NCBI GenBank assembly: GCA_951213105.1
Contig: OX578136.1
Span: 73,288,730-73,352,729 of the forward strand
Reading direction: 5' to 3'
Length of the DNA: 64,000 nucleotides
Source of the DNA: Amaurobius ferox
Lineage: Eukaryota > Arthropoda > Arachnida > Araneae > Amaurobiidae
Under the pieces are notes generated by a model. The model saw nothing but the letters and a program-made list of their open reading frames with translations, ran no database searches and had not been told where the DNA came from. Positions within the stretch are counted from its first letter, which is position 1. Each line of letters opens with the position of its first letter. The position numbers were made by a program, and so were the translations under genes. This document shows, piece after piece, positions 1-12,432 of the stretch.

Positions 1-150
1 GGTCCTACAGACTGTCTGAATAACATACTAAAATTTCATTTTGATTAAGTCATTTTTACGGCAGTTATTGTGCTAACGGACAGACAGACAGAATGAACAA
101 AGTCATAAACACTTTTCAACTTCGTTGTAAAGTGATAATAAAAATGACAA
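1..150 (-). repeat. Interspersed repeat R2, partial copy
   Basis: This stretch is the reverse complement of sequence near 61245-61380, with smaller relatives at 62540-62665 and 62855-63000. It contains the (GACA)n-like tract and the motif AACACTTTTCAAC. It runs off the left edge of the window. No coding potential is visible. Confidence 0.75.
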
Positions 151-254
151 AATGTAAATTAAAAATTATAAAAGACTCAACATGTTTGCAAAATAAAAGT
201 ATGCATTAAAACTCCTAAATTAATGGACACTCGTGCAAGCTGGGAAAATGCATT

Positions 255-699
255 TTCACTTTCCCTATATACATAGTATAATGTTATAAGAAAAGTATCG
301 TAACGGGGTCGAAAATTCGAATTGGCGTTTTCGACGGAAGAGCACGTTTCGGGCATCCTTGAATTCGAGTCCCTTTTCGAGATGATATCTGTGATATCTG
401 TGAGTGCGTGTGACATCTTACGAACGAATGCAGAGTTTCGAACAGAATTTGGTACAAACATTAAAATCAGAGAATATTGAAAACTTATTGATTTTAAACG
501 CACTCCAATGCTCGGAAAATTCCCAAATTAATTGAATTGAATTTTGAAAAAATCAGAACATTCAATAATGTTACGTAAATAATCATTTTTTATGTGATTT
601 TTTATTAGAAAAAGATTGATACAAATTTTAGAACAATGAATTTTAGAACGCTAGATATTGCAGTTTTTCAAATATATTTATGAAAAAAATAACTTAGAA
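255..699 (+). repeat. Interspersed repeat R1, decayed copy
   Basis: It shares the order of blocks seen at 21330-22270 and 24270-25195: a terminal TTTCC...GGAAAG fold-back, then CGGGGTCGAAAATTCGAATT, then a stretch around TTTGGTACAAA, then a long A/T-rich body. This copy lacks the GT microsatellite of the others and is strongly diverged. The open frame on the other strand here is not supported as a gene. Confidence 0.6.
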
Positions 700-1118
700 T
701 TAATAAATCTGATGTGATCAGTACATGACTTTCCCTGCAGTTTCAAATTCATATTGTAATTTTCTATTTCATTACGCATTAAATTGAGTTTAATTGCAGT
801 AAACTACATGGATACTTTTCCGATGTTACATCCAATTTGTACTGCTATTGCATCTTTGTTTCATTTAGCAACTTAATGCATTTTAAAACATCTTCAGCTT
901 CTCAAAATTAAAAAAAATCTAAAATATCTCGAGAACGGATCATTTTAAAGTCATGGAGTTATTCTTATTCGCTTCATTGTTAAAAATTACACGAAGAATA
1001 AATATTTAATATTTAAGCAATTTTGGCAATTTATTTAAGATTTTGACGATTTTTTTGCGGGTCATTTTGCATAAAAAGAGAGAGAGAAAGAGAGAGAGAA
1101 ATTCCTCAAAGTTCCAAA
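700..1118 (+). repeat. Interspersed repeat R3 tail plus GA microsatellite
   Basis: The stretch contains CTCGAGAACGG, AAAATTACACG and GATTTTGACGATTTTT-type blocks that recur near 30470-30600, 31210-31345 and 58340-58440. A (GA)n tract at about 1078-1102 separates this repeat from the polymerase element that follows. No gene is seen. Confidence 0.55.
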
Positions 1119-1704
1119 AAGGTTATAAATGGTTATATAGCATATGTAGATGATAATTGTAAGTAATTTCAGGGTTTAGCTAGTTTCTGGGTGAATTTGT
1201 TGATTTTTTATGATTTTTTGTTCCATGCCCATTCTATGAACCCCTGTAAAGTGCGTTTTACTGTAAAAAAATACGGGTTTCACGTTGAACTACTGAATAT
1301 TTGGATGTACGTTGGGGGTGAAGGTGAATGTTTTATTATGGATTGTGGTTGCCATGGGTTACGTTTAGTGTATGAGGAAGTGAGTGTTGGTGTCTCGGGG
1401 AGGGAGGGGGAGAGAGGAGTATATGTTATTCCGGGTTTTTTTTATGCTTGCAAGGGATAGCGCGTTGCTGTATTGTTTAAGGATTGGGGGTTCTAAGATA
1501 TTTTTCTTCTTGCAAAGGGATTTTCTTCAATTATTTTATTAAAATCTATTATTTTTTAAGATGTGAATCTATTTAATGTATCGATTACGATTATTAAAAG
1601 GATATAATCGATTGCGATTTTGAACGAATTGTTTATTTTTTATCGGATTTGTGCGTAATTACATTCGTGTGTTGTAAGTTTAAAGGTAACCATGATGTAA
1701 CCTT

Positions 1705-1717
1705 CACGTGACCTTGG
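1705..1717 (+). promoter_or_regulatory. E-box fused to a TGACCTTGG box upstream of the arm A polymerase
   Basis: CACGTG (1705-1710) overlaps TGACCTTGG (1709-1717). The reverse complement of the latter, CCAAGGTCA, fits the extended half-site of monomeric nuclear receptors (FTZ-F1/ERR type). It lies about 125 bp before exon 1 and is conserved at the same place in PAL-1. Function is inferred. Confidence 0.4.
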
Positions 1718-1842
1718 CGGATGGATATTACAGGAACTATTTTTTCTTTATGAATAGACGTAGGTGGTCTTTAAGCGGCGATTTTATCATTTCTGTTGTG
1801 AATTTCGTGCTGTTAAGACGGGTTTGAAGTTGTTCTGCGAAT

Positions 1843-4800
1843 ATGTTTGCTTTAGAAAGTAATATCGGAGGTACTACCTCTACCGTTACTGACGTTCCTA
1901 TGCGTAATGCACCCTCTTTGAACAGGATTGGACATGTAAGTACTTGTTTTAATGTGATTTTATTCTCCCATTTTATTAAAGTTTGTTTTTTATGATGCGT
2001 AACAACTTTTTAATGAGTGTTTTTATGAATTTAATGAAATGTATTGGGATTTTAGTATCTGGATATATTCTTTAATTCAGGAATTTTATTATTTCTTATA
2101 GGGGTAGTATAATGGATTCATGATTTCTTTATATAGATCTTGAGAGATGTATTACATTGCTACCAAGAATAGCGTGTTTATACTAAAGTCTTGTATTTTT
2201 TTTATCTTTTGCAGGTGTGCCCTACTTGCGCGAAGAGCTTCACGGCAAAACGAAGCTTAGTGCGGCATATGAGGATTCATGTTGGAAAGAAGGATTACAT
2301 ATGTGAATTGTGTAAGGTGGCTTTTGTAAGAAAAGATGATCTGATACGCCATGAGAAAATTCATGAGCGGCCAGTTCATGGTGATAAGCCAATGCGAGGC
2401 ACTAAAAGAAAAAGTTCAGATGCTCCGTGTATGAATAAAATGAAGAAGAAAACGAACTACGAAACCCTGCAAACAGGCTTTAAACGGTACTGTGACTGTT
2501 TATAAAATTGCTGGTCATGCTGAAAAAGATTTACTCACCTTTTTGGATTCTCATAGAATTGAGATAAAACAAGTAGTGCTAGAGGAAATTGCTTTCAAAC
2601 GTAGTATTATATGGTACATAAATGTATGTTGCCGTTTTACTCGTTTCCGATCTGGAGGAGAACAGGAATACTGTATAAACTATTTCAGAAGTTCTTGTAT
2701 GAAAAACATTACAGAAGAAGATTTGGATTCTAATATGGATACTGCCTTTGCAAAAGTGTTAACATCGTTCGAAACCTATGAAGGCCGTGGTAGCGGTTGG
2801 GTCTTAGAGAGAATCGAGGAACTCATGATTGATGTTGGGTCATATGATCCTCTGGCTGCTTCAAGCTATATCCCGCTACCTAAAGAACTATTAGCCAAGA
2901 AAGCTATTATTAATGTGGAAAATAGTGATCAGAAATGTTTTATGTGGTCCATCTTAGCAGAACTTTATCCAGTTTATAAAAATGCATCTCGTGTCGGCAA
3001 ATATACCGAGCATGAATGCAAGTTGAATCTGGATGGAATCGAGTTTCCCATTCCTTTACACCAAGTTAAATTATTAGAGCGAAATAATAATAATGTGAGC
3101 CTGATTGTCTTTGGATATGAAGATAAGGTGTTTCCGCTCTATATATCATCTGATAGACGAGAACAACACTGCAATTGACTGCTTATTAATAATGGTGAGC
3201 AGTATCATTACTGTTGTATTAGAAGTATGAGCAGACTTTTGTACAGTATAAGGAAACATAAAGAGAAGCAATATTTTTGTGACTACTGTTTACAACGGTT
3301 TTCATCTGAAGCTCGTTTAAAGAAGCATATTGAATTATGTAGCCAGTATGGCCTACAGAGAGTGGAGTTTCCCAGTGACAATTACAAGATTTTGAAATTT
3401 CAAAGTATTTACATGCAAATGCGTGTACCATTTGTGGTATACGCAGACTTTGAGTCTTTTCTAATGAAAGCGGATATATGGAAGAATACCCCTTCTGTTT
3501 CACATGAGAGCATCTTATCTCATCATGTTCCTTGTGGTTTTGCCTATATTATTATTGGACCTGATGGAAAAACCTTTAAAGGACCTGTTATCTATAAGGG
3601 TGAAGATGTGATTCATCATTTTTTGAAGGCCCTTATTCAAGAAGAAGAAGAGATTCAGAGAATACTGAGAGAAAATATGAAAATGAATTCTACTGCTGAA
3701 GATCGTGAAAACTTTAAAAATGCTACTCTCTGCCATATTTGTAACAAGGCTTTAGGAGAAAAGCATATGAGAGACCATTGCCACTTAACTTCCAAGTTCA
3801 GAGGTGCAGCCCATCCTAATTGTAATATGAATTACAAGATAAGACGACGCATACCTGTTGTGTTTCATAATTTAAAGGGCTATGATGGACATTTAATTAT
3901 GCAGGGGATCGGTGAATTTAAAGGAAAGAGGATTGAATGCATCAGTAGCAATATGCAGAAATATATCACATTCAGCCTAGGAAGTTTACAGTTTATAGAT
4001 TCTCTTCAATTTTTACCTGCCTCTATTGAGAAACTAAGTTCTAGTTTGGAATCTAATCAGTTTTGTATCACCCAAAAACATTTTACAACTGATCAAGTGG
4101 ATTTAGTGACTGGAAAGGGTGTTTACCCCTATTCTTATATGGATTGTGTTACCAAGTTTGAAAAAACGAGCTTACCCACTAAAGAGGCCTTCTTTGATGA
4201 TTTAAATCGAGAGGAGGTCTCTGATGATGCCTATGCCTATGCTCAACATGTTTGGACATCTTTAAAGTTAAATAATATGGGGGAATATCATGACTTGTAC
4301 ATAAAAACTGATATTCTTCTATTAACGGACATTTTTGAGAATTTCCGTGATTTGACATTGAATTATTATGGAATAGATGCTTCCCACTGTTTAACATTAC
4401 CATCTCTTGCTTGGAATGCTGCTCTAAAGACTAGCGGTGTATCATTAGAACTGATTACAGATCCTGATATGTACTTATTTTTAGAAGAAGGTATAAGAGG
4501 CGGTATTAGTGTTATTAGTAAACGCCTTAGTCAGGCTAATAACAAGTATTTGGAACATTTTGATTCTACGAAACCTAGCAAATATATAATGTACCTGGAT
4601 GCTAATTATCTGTACGGGTGGGCTCTAATCCAAGCACTCCCTGTATCGGATTTTAGATGGTTTGATTCTCAAGACATTCAGAACTTTGATCCACTTGCTG
4701 TTGAAGATGACTCACCTATGGGATATATTATCGAAGAGGACATACACAATCCCCATGATTTGCATGATAAGCATAATGATTATCCTCTGGCACCCGAAAG

Positions 4801-5254
4801 AGTTCATATCACCCCATCTCTGATTTCGGAGTATAGCCGGAATTTATCTGAAGAAATGAATTTGAAAATATGCAAGGACCAGATCAAATTAACACCTTAT
4901 TTTGAATCATAAGATTAAATATGTTCTGCATTATAGAAATTTAAAGCAGTATATGAAGCTAGGGATGAAACTTGTGAAAATCCATCGAGTATTAACTTTT
5001 AAGCAAGAGCCCTGGTTGAAGCTCTATGTACAATTTAACACTGAGAAGAGAATGCTGGCAAAAAATTCCTTTGAAAAATATTTGTTCAAACTTATGAATT
5101 GCGCAGTGTTTGGAAAAACTATGGAAAATTTGAGAAAAAGAATGGATGTCAAGCTAGTACAGACTGAGAAGAGACTGAAAAAATTACTTGCATCACCAGC
5201 CTTACACTCCTTCAAAATATTTAATGAAGATCTGGTAGCAGTTCATATGCATAA
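1843..5254 (+). pseudogene. Zinc-finger family B DNA polymerase pseudogene, 5' part (arm A)
   Basis: Exon 1 is 1843-1935, followed by a GT-AG intron at 1936-2214 and exon 2 from 2215, the same architecture as the intact copies. The frame encodes two C2H2 fingers, not four (about 2218-2365), then a basic patch. It is shifted near 2480-2495, stopped by a TGA at 3176-3178 and shifted again near 4890-4910. Still recognisable are the exonuclease block YADFE (about 3440), the CxxC...DHCH...RGAAHPNCN endonuclease VII-like module (about 3730-3825), the YHDLYIKTD Exo III block, the motif A block LDANYLYGW (about 4600) and motif B VFGKTMEN (about 5108). The coding part stops where the TAA-flanked element enters at 5255. 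It is clearly diverged from the PAL copies. Confidence 0.9.
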
Positions 5255-5961
5255 AGGTACCTTCCCACTCACCGCAACGCAACGCACCGCAGAAGACGGT
5301 TGAGTTCACGCATGCGCTGTACGATGAAAAAGTGGGGGAAAGTCCTCTTCCGCGGTGAACGCAGGCCGCAACGCTAAATTCGAAATGGAACCGAATTCAA
5401 CGCGTACCGCACGGTTGACGGCTACACAACAGCCAATAGCATCGTAGATCATGTTTTTACTGCTAAATCAATATTTCGTAAAGTAAATTTTTGATTTGAT
5501 CTTTTTTATATGGATTACTTTAGATATCAGAAGCTTAAACAGATGAATGAACATTAAAAAATATTTGGATTTGTCACACATCCGTATAAAAAAGCAAATA
5601 AATATTTGTTGAAAAATATTCACTCAATATACACTCAAGATACAAAATTAGTTTAAAAAGCGATATTGCCGATATTGACTGAAATGAAACAAACAAAGAA
5701 AAAAAAAAGGTAAAAAGTATTTAAATTCAAGAATACTGTTATTAAAATATTATGTCTTAAACAAATTTAAGTTCATTACCATTTTATACTTGATTTCAAT
5801 TTTTTTCATATACGTATCTATTTTAAATATCCTAATATGTTCTTTGCTCATTTGTAACGGTTAAAATATTTCTCATTAAAGTAAACTTTTAAATTTAAAA
5901 ATTATTTTATCTACATTTAAATGTATTGAGTAATTATGTTTTAAAATAGATTTAAATGTAT

Positions 5962-6463
5962 ATTCCATCTATAGCTGGTATAAAGTATACTTCAAGATGT
6001 TTTTCAAAGTAACTTCGAAATAAATTTTTATAAGCATTCAAACTTAAAAGAGTAAACTTTTCATATTTACATGTAAACTTATTTATTTTATTAAAAATAA
6101 ATGATTCTCAAATGTATTGTAAATTTCTAATTGTCTATGTGCATTTAAAATAATAAAAAAATTCTTCAAATGTTAGCGCCAAATTATTAAAATATAACCT
6201 CTTTAAAATTTCAAAATAGTTTGATTTTTGTTTCTATTCCAATCTAAAATGTTCAAAATTACATGTCGAAAGATAACTACTACTTGTATAATGATGTTCG
6301 ATGATTTCTGTCTAATTTTATATGCGCATTTTATATTTGCTATTTCTACAAACACTTTCTTAATTAAAAAGAGTACATTCCATCTATAGCTGGTATAAAG
6401 CATACTTTAAGATATTTTTCAAAGTAACTTCGAAATGAATTTTTATAAGCATTCAAACTTAAA
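5962..6463 (+). repeat. Pair of 87-bp direct repeats inside the TAA-flanked element
   Basis: Two near-identical blocks starting TTCCATCTATAGCTGG lie at about 5962-6049 and 6375-6463, with about 325 bp of AT-rich sequence between them. They differ by a few bases. No coding potential. Confidence 0.7.
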
Positions 6464-6605
6464 AATAATTTACTGATATAAGGTTATTTTGTATATAGAA
6501 CTTAAAATAATTTAAAACAAAAAAATTCTGCAAATTGTTAAAGAAAAACTGCATTTGAATATTTCAGCAACAGATGGCAGCACCAGTAAAATTTAATATT
6601 CGCTT

Positions 6606-6668
6606 GGATTCGAACCAGAACCCACACGTTTGCGGAGCTGATTCTCTACCACCCAAGCCAAAACTTCA
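6606..6668 (-). other. tRNA-like segment with A-box and B-box (tRNA relic or SINE head)
   Basis: On the minus strand the B-box GGTTCGAATCC (6606-6616) follows an A-box-like TGGCTTGGGTGGTAGAG (about 6643-6659) at tRNA-like spacing. The acceptor stem does not pair well, so a working tRNA is unlikely. A decayed tRNA gene or a tRNA-derived SINE head carried inside the transposon fits better. Confidence 0.4.
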
Positions 6669-7390
6669 CACCTGAGATGTACTAACAAATTATATCATGA
6701 ATGCTATTTTAGAATATTATTTTAAAGAGTAAACAGAATATGTTATCAAGTTGTTTTAGGATTGCAATAGAGGGATAAAAAAAAGTCTATGAAGAACATA
6801 CGTCAAAATTTATTTTCTGAATTCTGTCGGATGTTTTTTTTTTAACGATTCGAGAAAGAGAACATAATTGCATTCGTTAAAACGAGGAAATGCCATAGTG
6901 TAGTAAATATTCTAAAACAATTTAAATTAGGATCCTTTGTGTTTTGTGATGGAATTACTTTAGTTAGCTTATTTTAGAAAACTGATGAAATATGTATATA
7001 TCGCCAAAGCAAACTCGCGTACGCTCTTGTTTAAATTCACAGAAAGGCGGATTTTCTGAAACGCGTCAATACTGTAAACTAGCAAGCCGCTGGTAAATAT
7101 AAATTTGAATCAGAAGAGACCAAAGAGATTTTATTAGTAATAATATCTTAATTTTTATTATATAATATTTCATGTATATAAAATCGCTTTGGAAGAGATG
7201 GTTTGTAAACATGGCCGCTGAACGAGGAGAAATTCCTGCGCTTGCATCTGATTGGCTACATTTCTTCGCCGTCGACCGACAGTGTGAAGGGGTTTATTTT
7301 GCCGCAAAGACTTGCGTGTACCTCGAGCGTTGCCGTGAACCGTCTGCTGTTGCGTTGCGGTGAGTGGGAAGGCACCTTAAGACTCATTTG

Positions 7391-7600
7391 AGTAGGGGAT
7401 TAGGGAGAGTTCAGAGGCGGTGAATCCCTATACTTTAACATGGGGAACCCTCCGAGGCCAGAAAATGAGTGCATCAACAGAGGCGGTGGTAAAGTCCCAT
7501 GCTTTAACATAGGGGTTCTCAGAAGTCGGTGTAAGGCAGCACAGTTCCATAAGGTGACGTCACAGAAGAGAGTGGAGTTTATGACGTATATTGTTTTTCC
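7391..7600 (+). repeat. Terminal block of PAL-1, left end
   Basis: This GC-richer block of about 200 bp contains two similar modules, each GCGGTG followed by CTTTAACATGGGG or CTTTAACATAGGGG, then TGACGTCA (7555-7562). It is the inverse of 19543-19752 but lacks the CGGCACTTCAG stretch present there. The ORF-like reading here is incidental. It probably contains sites for replication initiation or integration; that is inference. Confidence 0.7.
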
Positions 7601-7649
7601 CTTTTTAAGTGTTAATGTTTTAAAAATTTCGTAAATGTAAGTTTTTTCT

Positions 7650-8000
7650 TTTTTTTTTTTTTCAACAAGTTGGATTTTGAGGGTTGTTGGATTTCTCTAT
7701 GGGAAATAACATGAATTTTAAGAAAGTGTCACTTTTAGCGTTTTTTCACAAAAAGTTTCAAAAACGTTAAAAAACAACAAAAATGTACGTTTTTAAAATA
7801 AATTGTGGTTTTTAGATTGTTTGAATTCTCTATGGGAAATAACATGGGTTTTCACACTTTTGTGTATTTTTTGTAAAAAAAAATGTGCGTTTTTGCAAAA
7901 GTGTTACCAAAAATGCGTTTTTTGAAAAATGTGACATTTTGCGATTTTTTTCAAAAACACACTTTTTACTTGTAAAAACTAAGAAAAACACGTTTTCAAA
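7650..8000 (+). repeat. Subterminal A/T-rich repeat array, PAL-1 left arm
   Basis: Repeated phrases (CTCTATGGGAAATAACATG, AAAAATGTGCGTTTTT, AAAATGTGACATTTT) recur between the terminal block and the hairpin. The right arm has one additional unit of about 110-120 bp. There is no coding potential beyond low-complexity frames. Confidence 0.65.
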
Positions 8001-8136
8001 GTAGCAGAATTTCGGGAATTGGGTGTATGGGAGGGGGTATGTTTCCCCAATCCTTTCGTCTTGGATTTCAAAATTTAAATGCAGTAATGTCTCTTTAAGA
8101 AATTAGATGCTGATAGAAAAATATATATTTTTTTTA

Positions 8137-8182
8137 ATTGTGGTCCCACCTCCACCCGGTGTATAGGATACACCGCCACAAT
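8137..8182 (-). other. Invariant 46-nt double hairpin downstream of the polymerase stop
   Basis: The outer stem is ATTGTGG/CCACAAT. The inner hairpin is CGGTGTAT-CCT-ATACACCG, followed by a purine-rich GGTGGAGGTGGGA strand. It is identical in all five arms of the window, including the diverged arm A. It lies 48 bp downstream of the stop codon at 8231, on the minus strand. Confidence 0.85.
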
Positions 8183-8230
8183 CTCTATTTTTTCTTTTTT
8201 TTTTCCTTCTTTCTCTTTTTCCTTTTTTTT

Positions 8231-11200
8231 TTATTTTTTTATTTTAAAATGTCCGTAGGCATAACTTGTAATGCCGTCCTCGAGTAAATATCTTTTGTCA
8301 TCAATGGGTGACAAAGCCACCTTGTTCTGGCATACAGTGAATAGTTTATGATGGCTACTATCAATTCTAATCTGTTCTTCCATGGTAGGTCTAATACTCA
8401 ACAAGCACTGTCTGTAGTCATTGTGTGTAATTTTGCGTGCAACCACATGTGTAGAAACACCTTTAGCTCTTTTCTTTTCTCCAGCAGATGATAGAATAGA
8501 GTACATTTTAGGTCTAAGTCCTATAAACTCTTGAATGGGGGTTGAATTCAGTTCATCTTTAAAATATCCAATACGCTTTTTATTGTCTTTACTGAAGAGG
8601 GGATGATCCTTGGGATAGTCAGAAAAATCATACAAATGTTTATGCTGGTTCATATCTTCATAAATATCAGCAGTTTGGATTTCATAAGCCAATGAATCAG
8701 TATCGGTAAAGAGAAGCGAAGCTTTTTCACCATATTGGCTTTTAATATGTTTATAATGAAACTCATACATCAGGAGTTTAGATAACTCCAAGATAGCAAA
8801 GCCAACGTATATAGGCCGATTCATTAATATGCAACTCTTTACACGCTCAACACCCACCAGATCTTCGCAAAAAATCCTGCTAGCTCTATAAGCTGGGGAT
8901 GCCACCACCTTCAGGGCCCGCTTTGAAGAATTCATTAGTTCAATATTCACTCGATTTCGAAGATTCTCCATCGTTTTTCCAAACACAGCGTTATTAAGCA
9001 ATTTAAAAAAGTCTTTCTCAAAATTAGTCTTTGCCTTCTTTCTTTCTTCTGTGTTAAATTGGATGTATTTCTCCAACCAGGGCTTCTGATTAAATTTTAA
9101 GGTCTTGTGAATTTTCTCGAGTCTTAAAACTAATGATAGGTATAGCTGAAGGTTACGATAGTGAACAATATAATGTTTCTTGTCATGCAGATTGGGTACC
9201 AATTTCGTAGTACTAACAAAATGTCCATGATGTAATTGTTGAACCAGTCGTTCAGCATAGGGGGAAAGCATTTCTCGTTCAATCTTCACCCTTTCAGGGG
9301 CTAGAGGGTATTCATTATGATAATCATGTAAGGATTCAGGATACTCCAGATCCACTTCAAATATATATCCTTCTTGGGCATTATCCTTTAGACTCATTAT
9401 CCAGGATTCATTCAAATTTTCTGTCGATATCCATTCAAACCCACCATAGGGCAGTGGTTGAGACATGGCCCAACCATATAGGTTATTAGCATCAAGATAG
9501 ATAATGTTCTTATCAGGCTTAGTAGAGTCATAATTTTCCAAATAACGATTATTACCCTCGGATCTACGCTGACTTATCATACATATGCCACCGCGGATTC
9601 CACGTTCTATAAACAGTAACATATTTTCATCTGTGAGTAGTTCTAGGGTTTGCTCAGTCATTTTTAAAGAGGCCTGCCAAGCCAGTCCAGGGGCGGTCAT
9701 CATATGGGCGGCATCTAAATCATAGTTCTTCTTGCAAATTTTTCGAAAATTCTCAAATACATCGGCTAACAGTAGCACATCTGTTTTCACATACAGGTCG
9801 TGATATTCTCCCAAGTTCTTTATGTTAAAGGTATCCCATACAGTTTGGGCATGCCGATAATCTTCACTCTTAATATCTTCACCTTTAATATCATTATGAA
9901 ATGCAGAAGGGGGAGGGAGCACATTTTCATCAAATTTTTGAAAGGATGTCATATAGCTATAGGGATATACTCCTTTCCTAATAAGAGCATTCTGTTGTAC
10001 TATATCAGGGAAATGTTCTCTGAGAACATGAAATTCGCTCAAGTCTAAATTGTAAACTAGCTTTTCCAGGGAAGCATTCAGAAACTGTAGGCTATCAATA
10101 AATTGTAAACAGACACGGGGCCCCTCTTTCTTTGAAATCTTAAAAGATATGTATTTTTCCATATTAGTGGCAATCACATCAATTTTATGGTCTTGCAATT
10201 TTCCAAAACTCAGCATAATATGATGAGAGTCATAATTTTTTAAATTATGAAACACTACAGGAATATTCATACTTTGCCTATAGTTAAGATTACAGGCATT
10301 ATGCAGGGCACCTCTATAGGCTCCAGTCACGTGATTATGATCACGCACACGATCTGTTTTCAGTTCTTGATGGCACACGTTACAATGGGTAGCTCTTTCA
10401 AAGTCAACTTCATTCTCTTTAGTCATTCGCAGTGGTTTAACATAACGTAATTTTTCTCCAAGATACTGTTTCTCCATTATCAAGTTGTTAAGAAAATGAT
10501 TCACAGGGTCGATACCTCGATACACAGTAGCTTGTTTCAGGCATTTTCCATCAGGCCCTATAATAACATAAGCATATCCACAAGGTTCATGAATTGCTAG
10601 TCTATGCGTGTAAGATCTAATATTCGAGGGTTTAGTAGTGTCTTCTTTAACGATCAAGGCTTCAAAGTCAGCATAAATGATGAAAGGGATGGAATGCTGA
10701 TACTGTTTGTTCGTGAATTGGAGACATTTCTGATCTTCCGAGGGCATTTTAATGCGCTGAGGTGCATGTTCTTTACAATATTGAGCATGATCTTGCAAAA
10801 GATCGTCTCTGCTGTAACGATGTAAACATCTATAACATATATATTGGGCTCCATTGTGCTTAGTTATATCTCCCAGCAAGCGTGACATATTCCTAATTAA
10901 AGTATAGTGTTGCTTATCTTCATCACTAATCAACAGGAGATTCACACAGTCCTCATCTTCACGTTTGGATATATGCAAAGGAAAAATCTCTTCGTCTTCA
11001 TATCCATATACATTTATTCGTATATTATTCAATTTTTCAATCTGGGGAATCTTCACAACTGAGATAGGGTATTGAATATCTCCAAGTTTAATGTCATTTT
11101 CAAAACTTTTATAATGTGACACTCTTTCAGGCTTATATTCACGGGATATATAGTATTTGTGGGCTAATAGGCACCACACCAGACATTTCTCGTCTTCATT

Positions 11201-12432
11201 TCGAATATTGAGTAAAGCTTTCTTGGCTGCAAGTTTTGTTGGCAAAGGTATATAGCTAGAAGCTGCAAGAGGCTTATACTTTGCACAGAAAACATCTATC
11301 TTTCGCATCTTTTGTAAAGTCCATCCAGATCCTCGACTGACAAATTCTTCGAATAACTTCAAGATTTGTGAAAAAGCTTCTTCAACATTGTTGGGAGGGG
11401 TATCATCACGAAGTTCTGTCACAACATTTGTTCTAAAATATGAGCTGGATACCTCTTGGCCATTTGCAATGTCACGAATAAATTGCACATCTGCAATAAG
11501 ATACCACTTAATAGATCTGTATGCATCAAGTTCGTCTTTTAATATCTTCAATAGCTGAGGACGAATCTCATCAAAACATAGCATAAGATCCCCCTCTACA
11601 CTTTCAGTGGGTTCCAGAGTGTGTACAGAGAATACATCTAAACCCTTCTTCTTCTTCGCTGCAATCTTGGGGCGTTTATTAGAAGTTGAGGCTAAAGCAG
11701 GAGCTTTTCTCTTTTTAGAACCATGTTCAATACGCTGATGGCGCAGGGCATCACTTTTCTTGCTGAATATAACTTCACAATGCTTGCATTTCACACCATC
11801 CTTCAGATGAAGTAACAGGTGGCGCTTCAGGTTATCTCGTCTAGTAAACTGTATGGAGCATTGAGCGCATTCAAACACTTTAACGGGAGAATGCGTATTC
11901 GCATGTCTAGCCAAGTCTTCCTTACGAACAAATGCACGTTCGCATACTTTACATCGATAATTCAAGGCATCATCGTTAGAATGAATCTTCATATGTCTTG
12001 CTAAGGCATCTTTTCTAGAAAACTGCATTTCACAAGTAGGGCACACCTGCAAAAGATAAAAAAATACAAGACTTTAGTATAAACACGCTATTCTCGGTAA
12101 TAATGTAATACATGTCTCAAGATGTATATAAAGTAATTGCTAACCCATTATACTATCCCCATTAGAAATAATAAAATTCCTGAATTAAAGAATATATCCA
12201 GATACAAGACATTTCATGTAAAACCCCAATACATTTAATTAAATTCGTAAAAACACTCATTAAAAAAGTTGTTACGCATCATAAAAATACAAAGTTTAAT
12301 AAAATGAGAGAATAAAATCACATTAAAACAAGTACTTACATGTCCAATCCTGTTCAAAGAGGGCGCATTACGCATAGGAACGTCAGTAACGGTAGGGATA
12401 GTACCTCCGATATTACTTTCTAAGGCAAACAT
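8231..12432 (-). CDS. Zinc-finger / endonuclease VII-like / protein-primed-type family B DNA polymerase (PAL-1 left arm)
   Basis: Exon 1 is 12340-12432 (31 codons, first ATG) and exon 2 is 8231-12046, with a phase-0 GT-AG intron at 12047-12339. The product is 1302 residues, intact. Order: four C2H2 fingers (C33/C36/H49/H53; C63/C66/H79/H83; C91/C94/H107/H111; C118/C121/H134/H139), a lysine-rich NLS-like patch (142-165), a C2HC finger (C435/C438/H451/C455), Exo I YADFE (D491, E493), a CxxC...DHNH...RGALHNACN module (586-617), Exo II NLKNYD (D637), Exo III YVKTD (Y783, D787), motif A LDANNLYG (D883), motif B KLLNNAVFGK (1046-1055), motif C FTDTDS (D1146, D1148) and a KxY-like RPKMYS. The long gap between motifs A and B is consistent with a terminal-protein region, so protein-primed DNA synthesis in the nucleus is inferred. 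It differs from the right-arm protein at six residues. Confidence 0.93.

Larger units (their letters stand above)
5255..7377. mobile_element. Non-autonomous inverted-repeat DNA transposon with 3-bp TAA duplication (PIF/Harbinger-like)
   Basis: The ends are AGGTACCTTCCCACTCACC and its near-perfect inverse GGTGAGTGGGAAGGCACCT. CpG-rich subterminal inverted repeats follow, with CCAAT-like AGCCAATA on the left and GATTGGCT on the right. TAA flanks both sides (5252-5254 and 7378-7380). It interrupts the arm A polymerase between motif B and motif C. There is no transposase; the 63-codon open frame at 7172-7363 lies in the end repeat and is not convincing. The interior is AT-rich and holds an 87-bp direct repeat and a tRNA-like segment. 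TSD length and sequence suggest PIF/Harbinger, but the family call rests on the TSD alone. Confidence 0.75.

Noticed and set aside
7172..7363. 63-codon frame in the right end of the TAA-flanked element
   Set aside because: It overlaps the terminal inverted repeat, has no recognisable domain and no counterpart on the left end.
8137..8182. Rho-independent-type terminator for the hairpin
   Set aside because: The genes are spliced and eukaryotic; a bacterial terminator makes no sense here, although the hairpin followed by A/T-rich sequence looks like one.
9800..11004. Short frames on the strand opposite the PAL-1 left-arm polymerase
   Set aside because: They mirror in every arm simply because the sense gene is conserved; no domains, and composition follows the sense codons.
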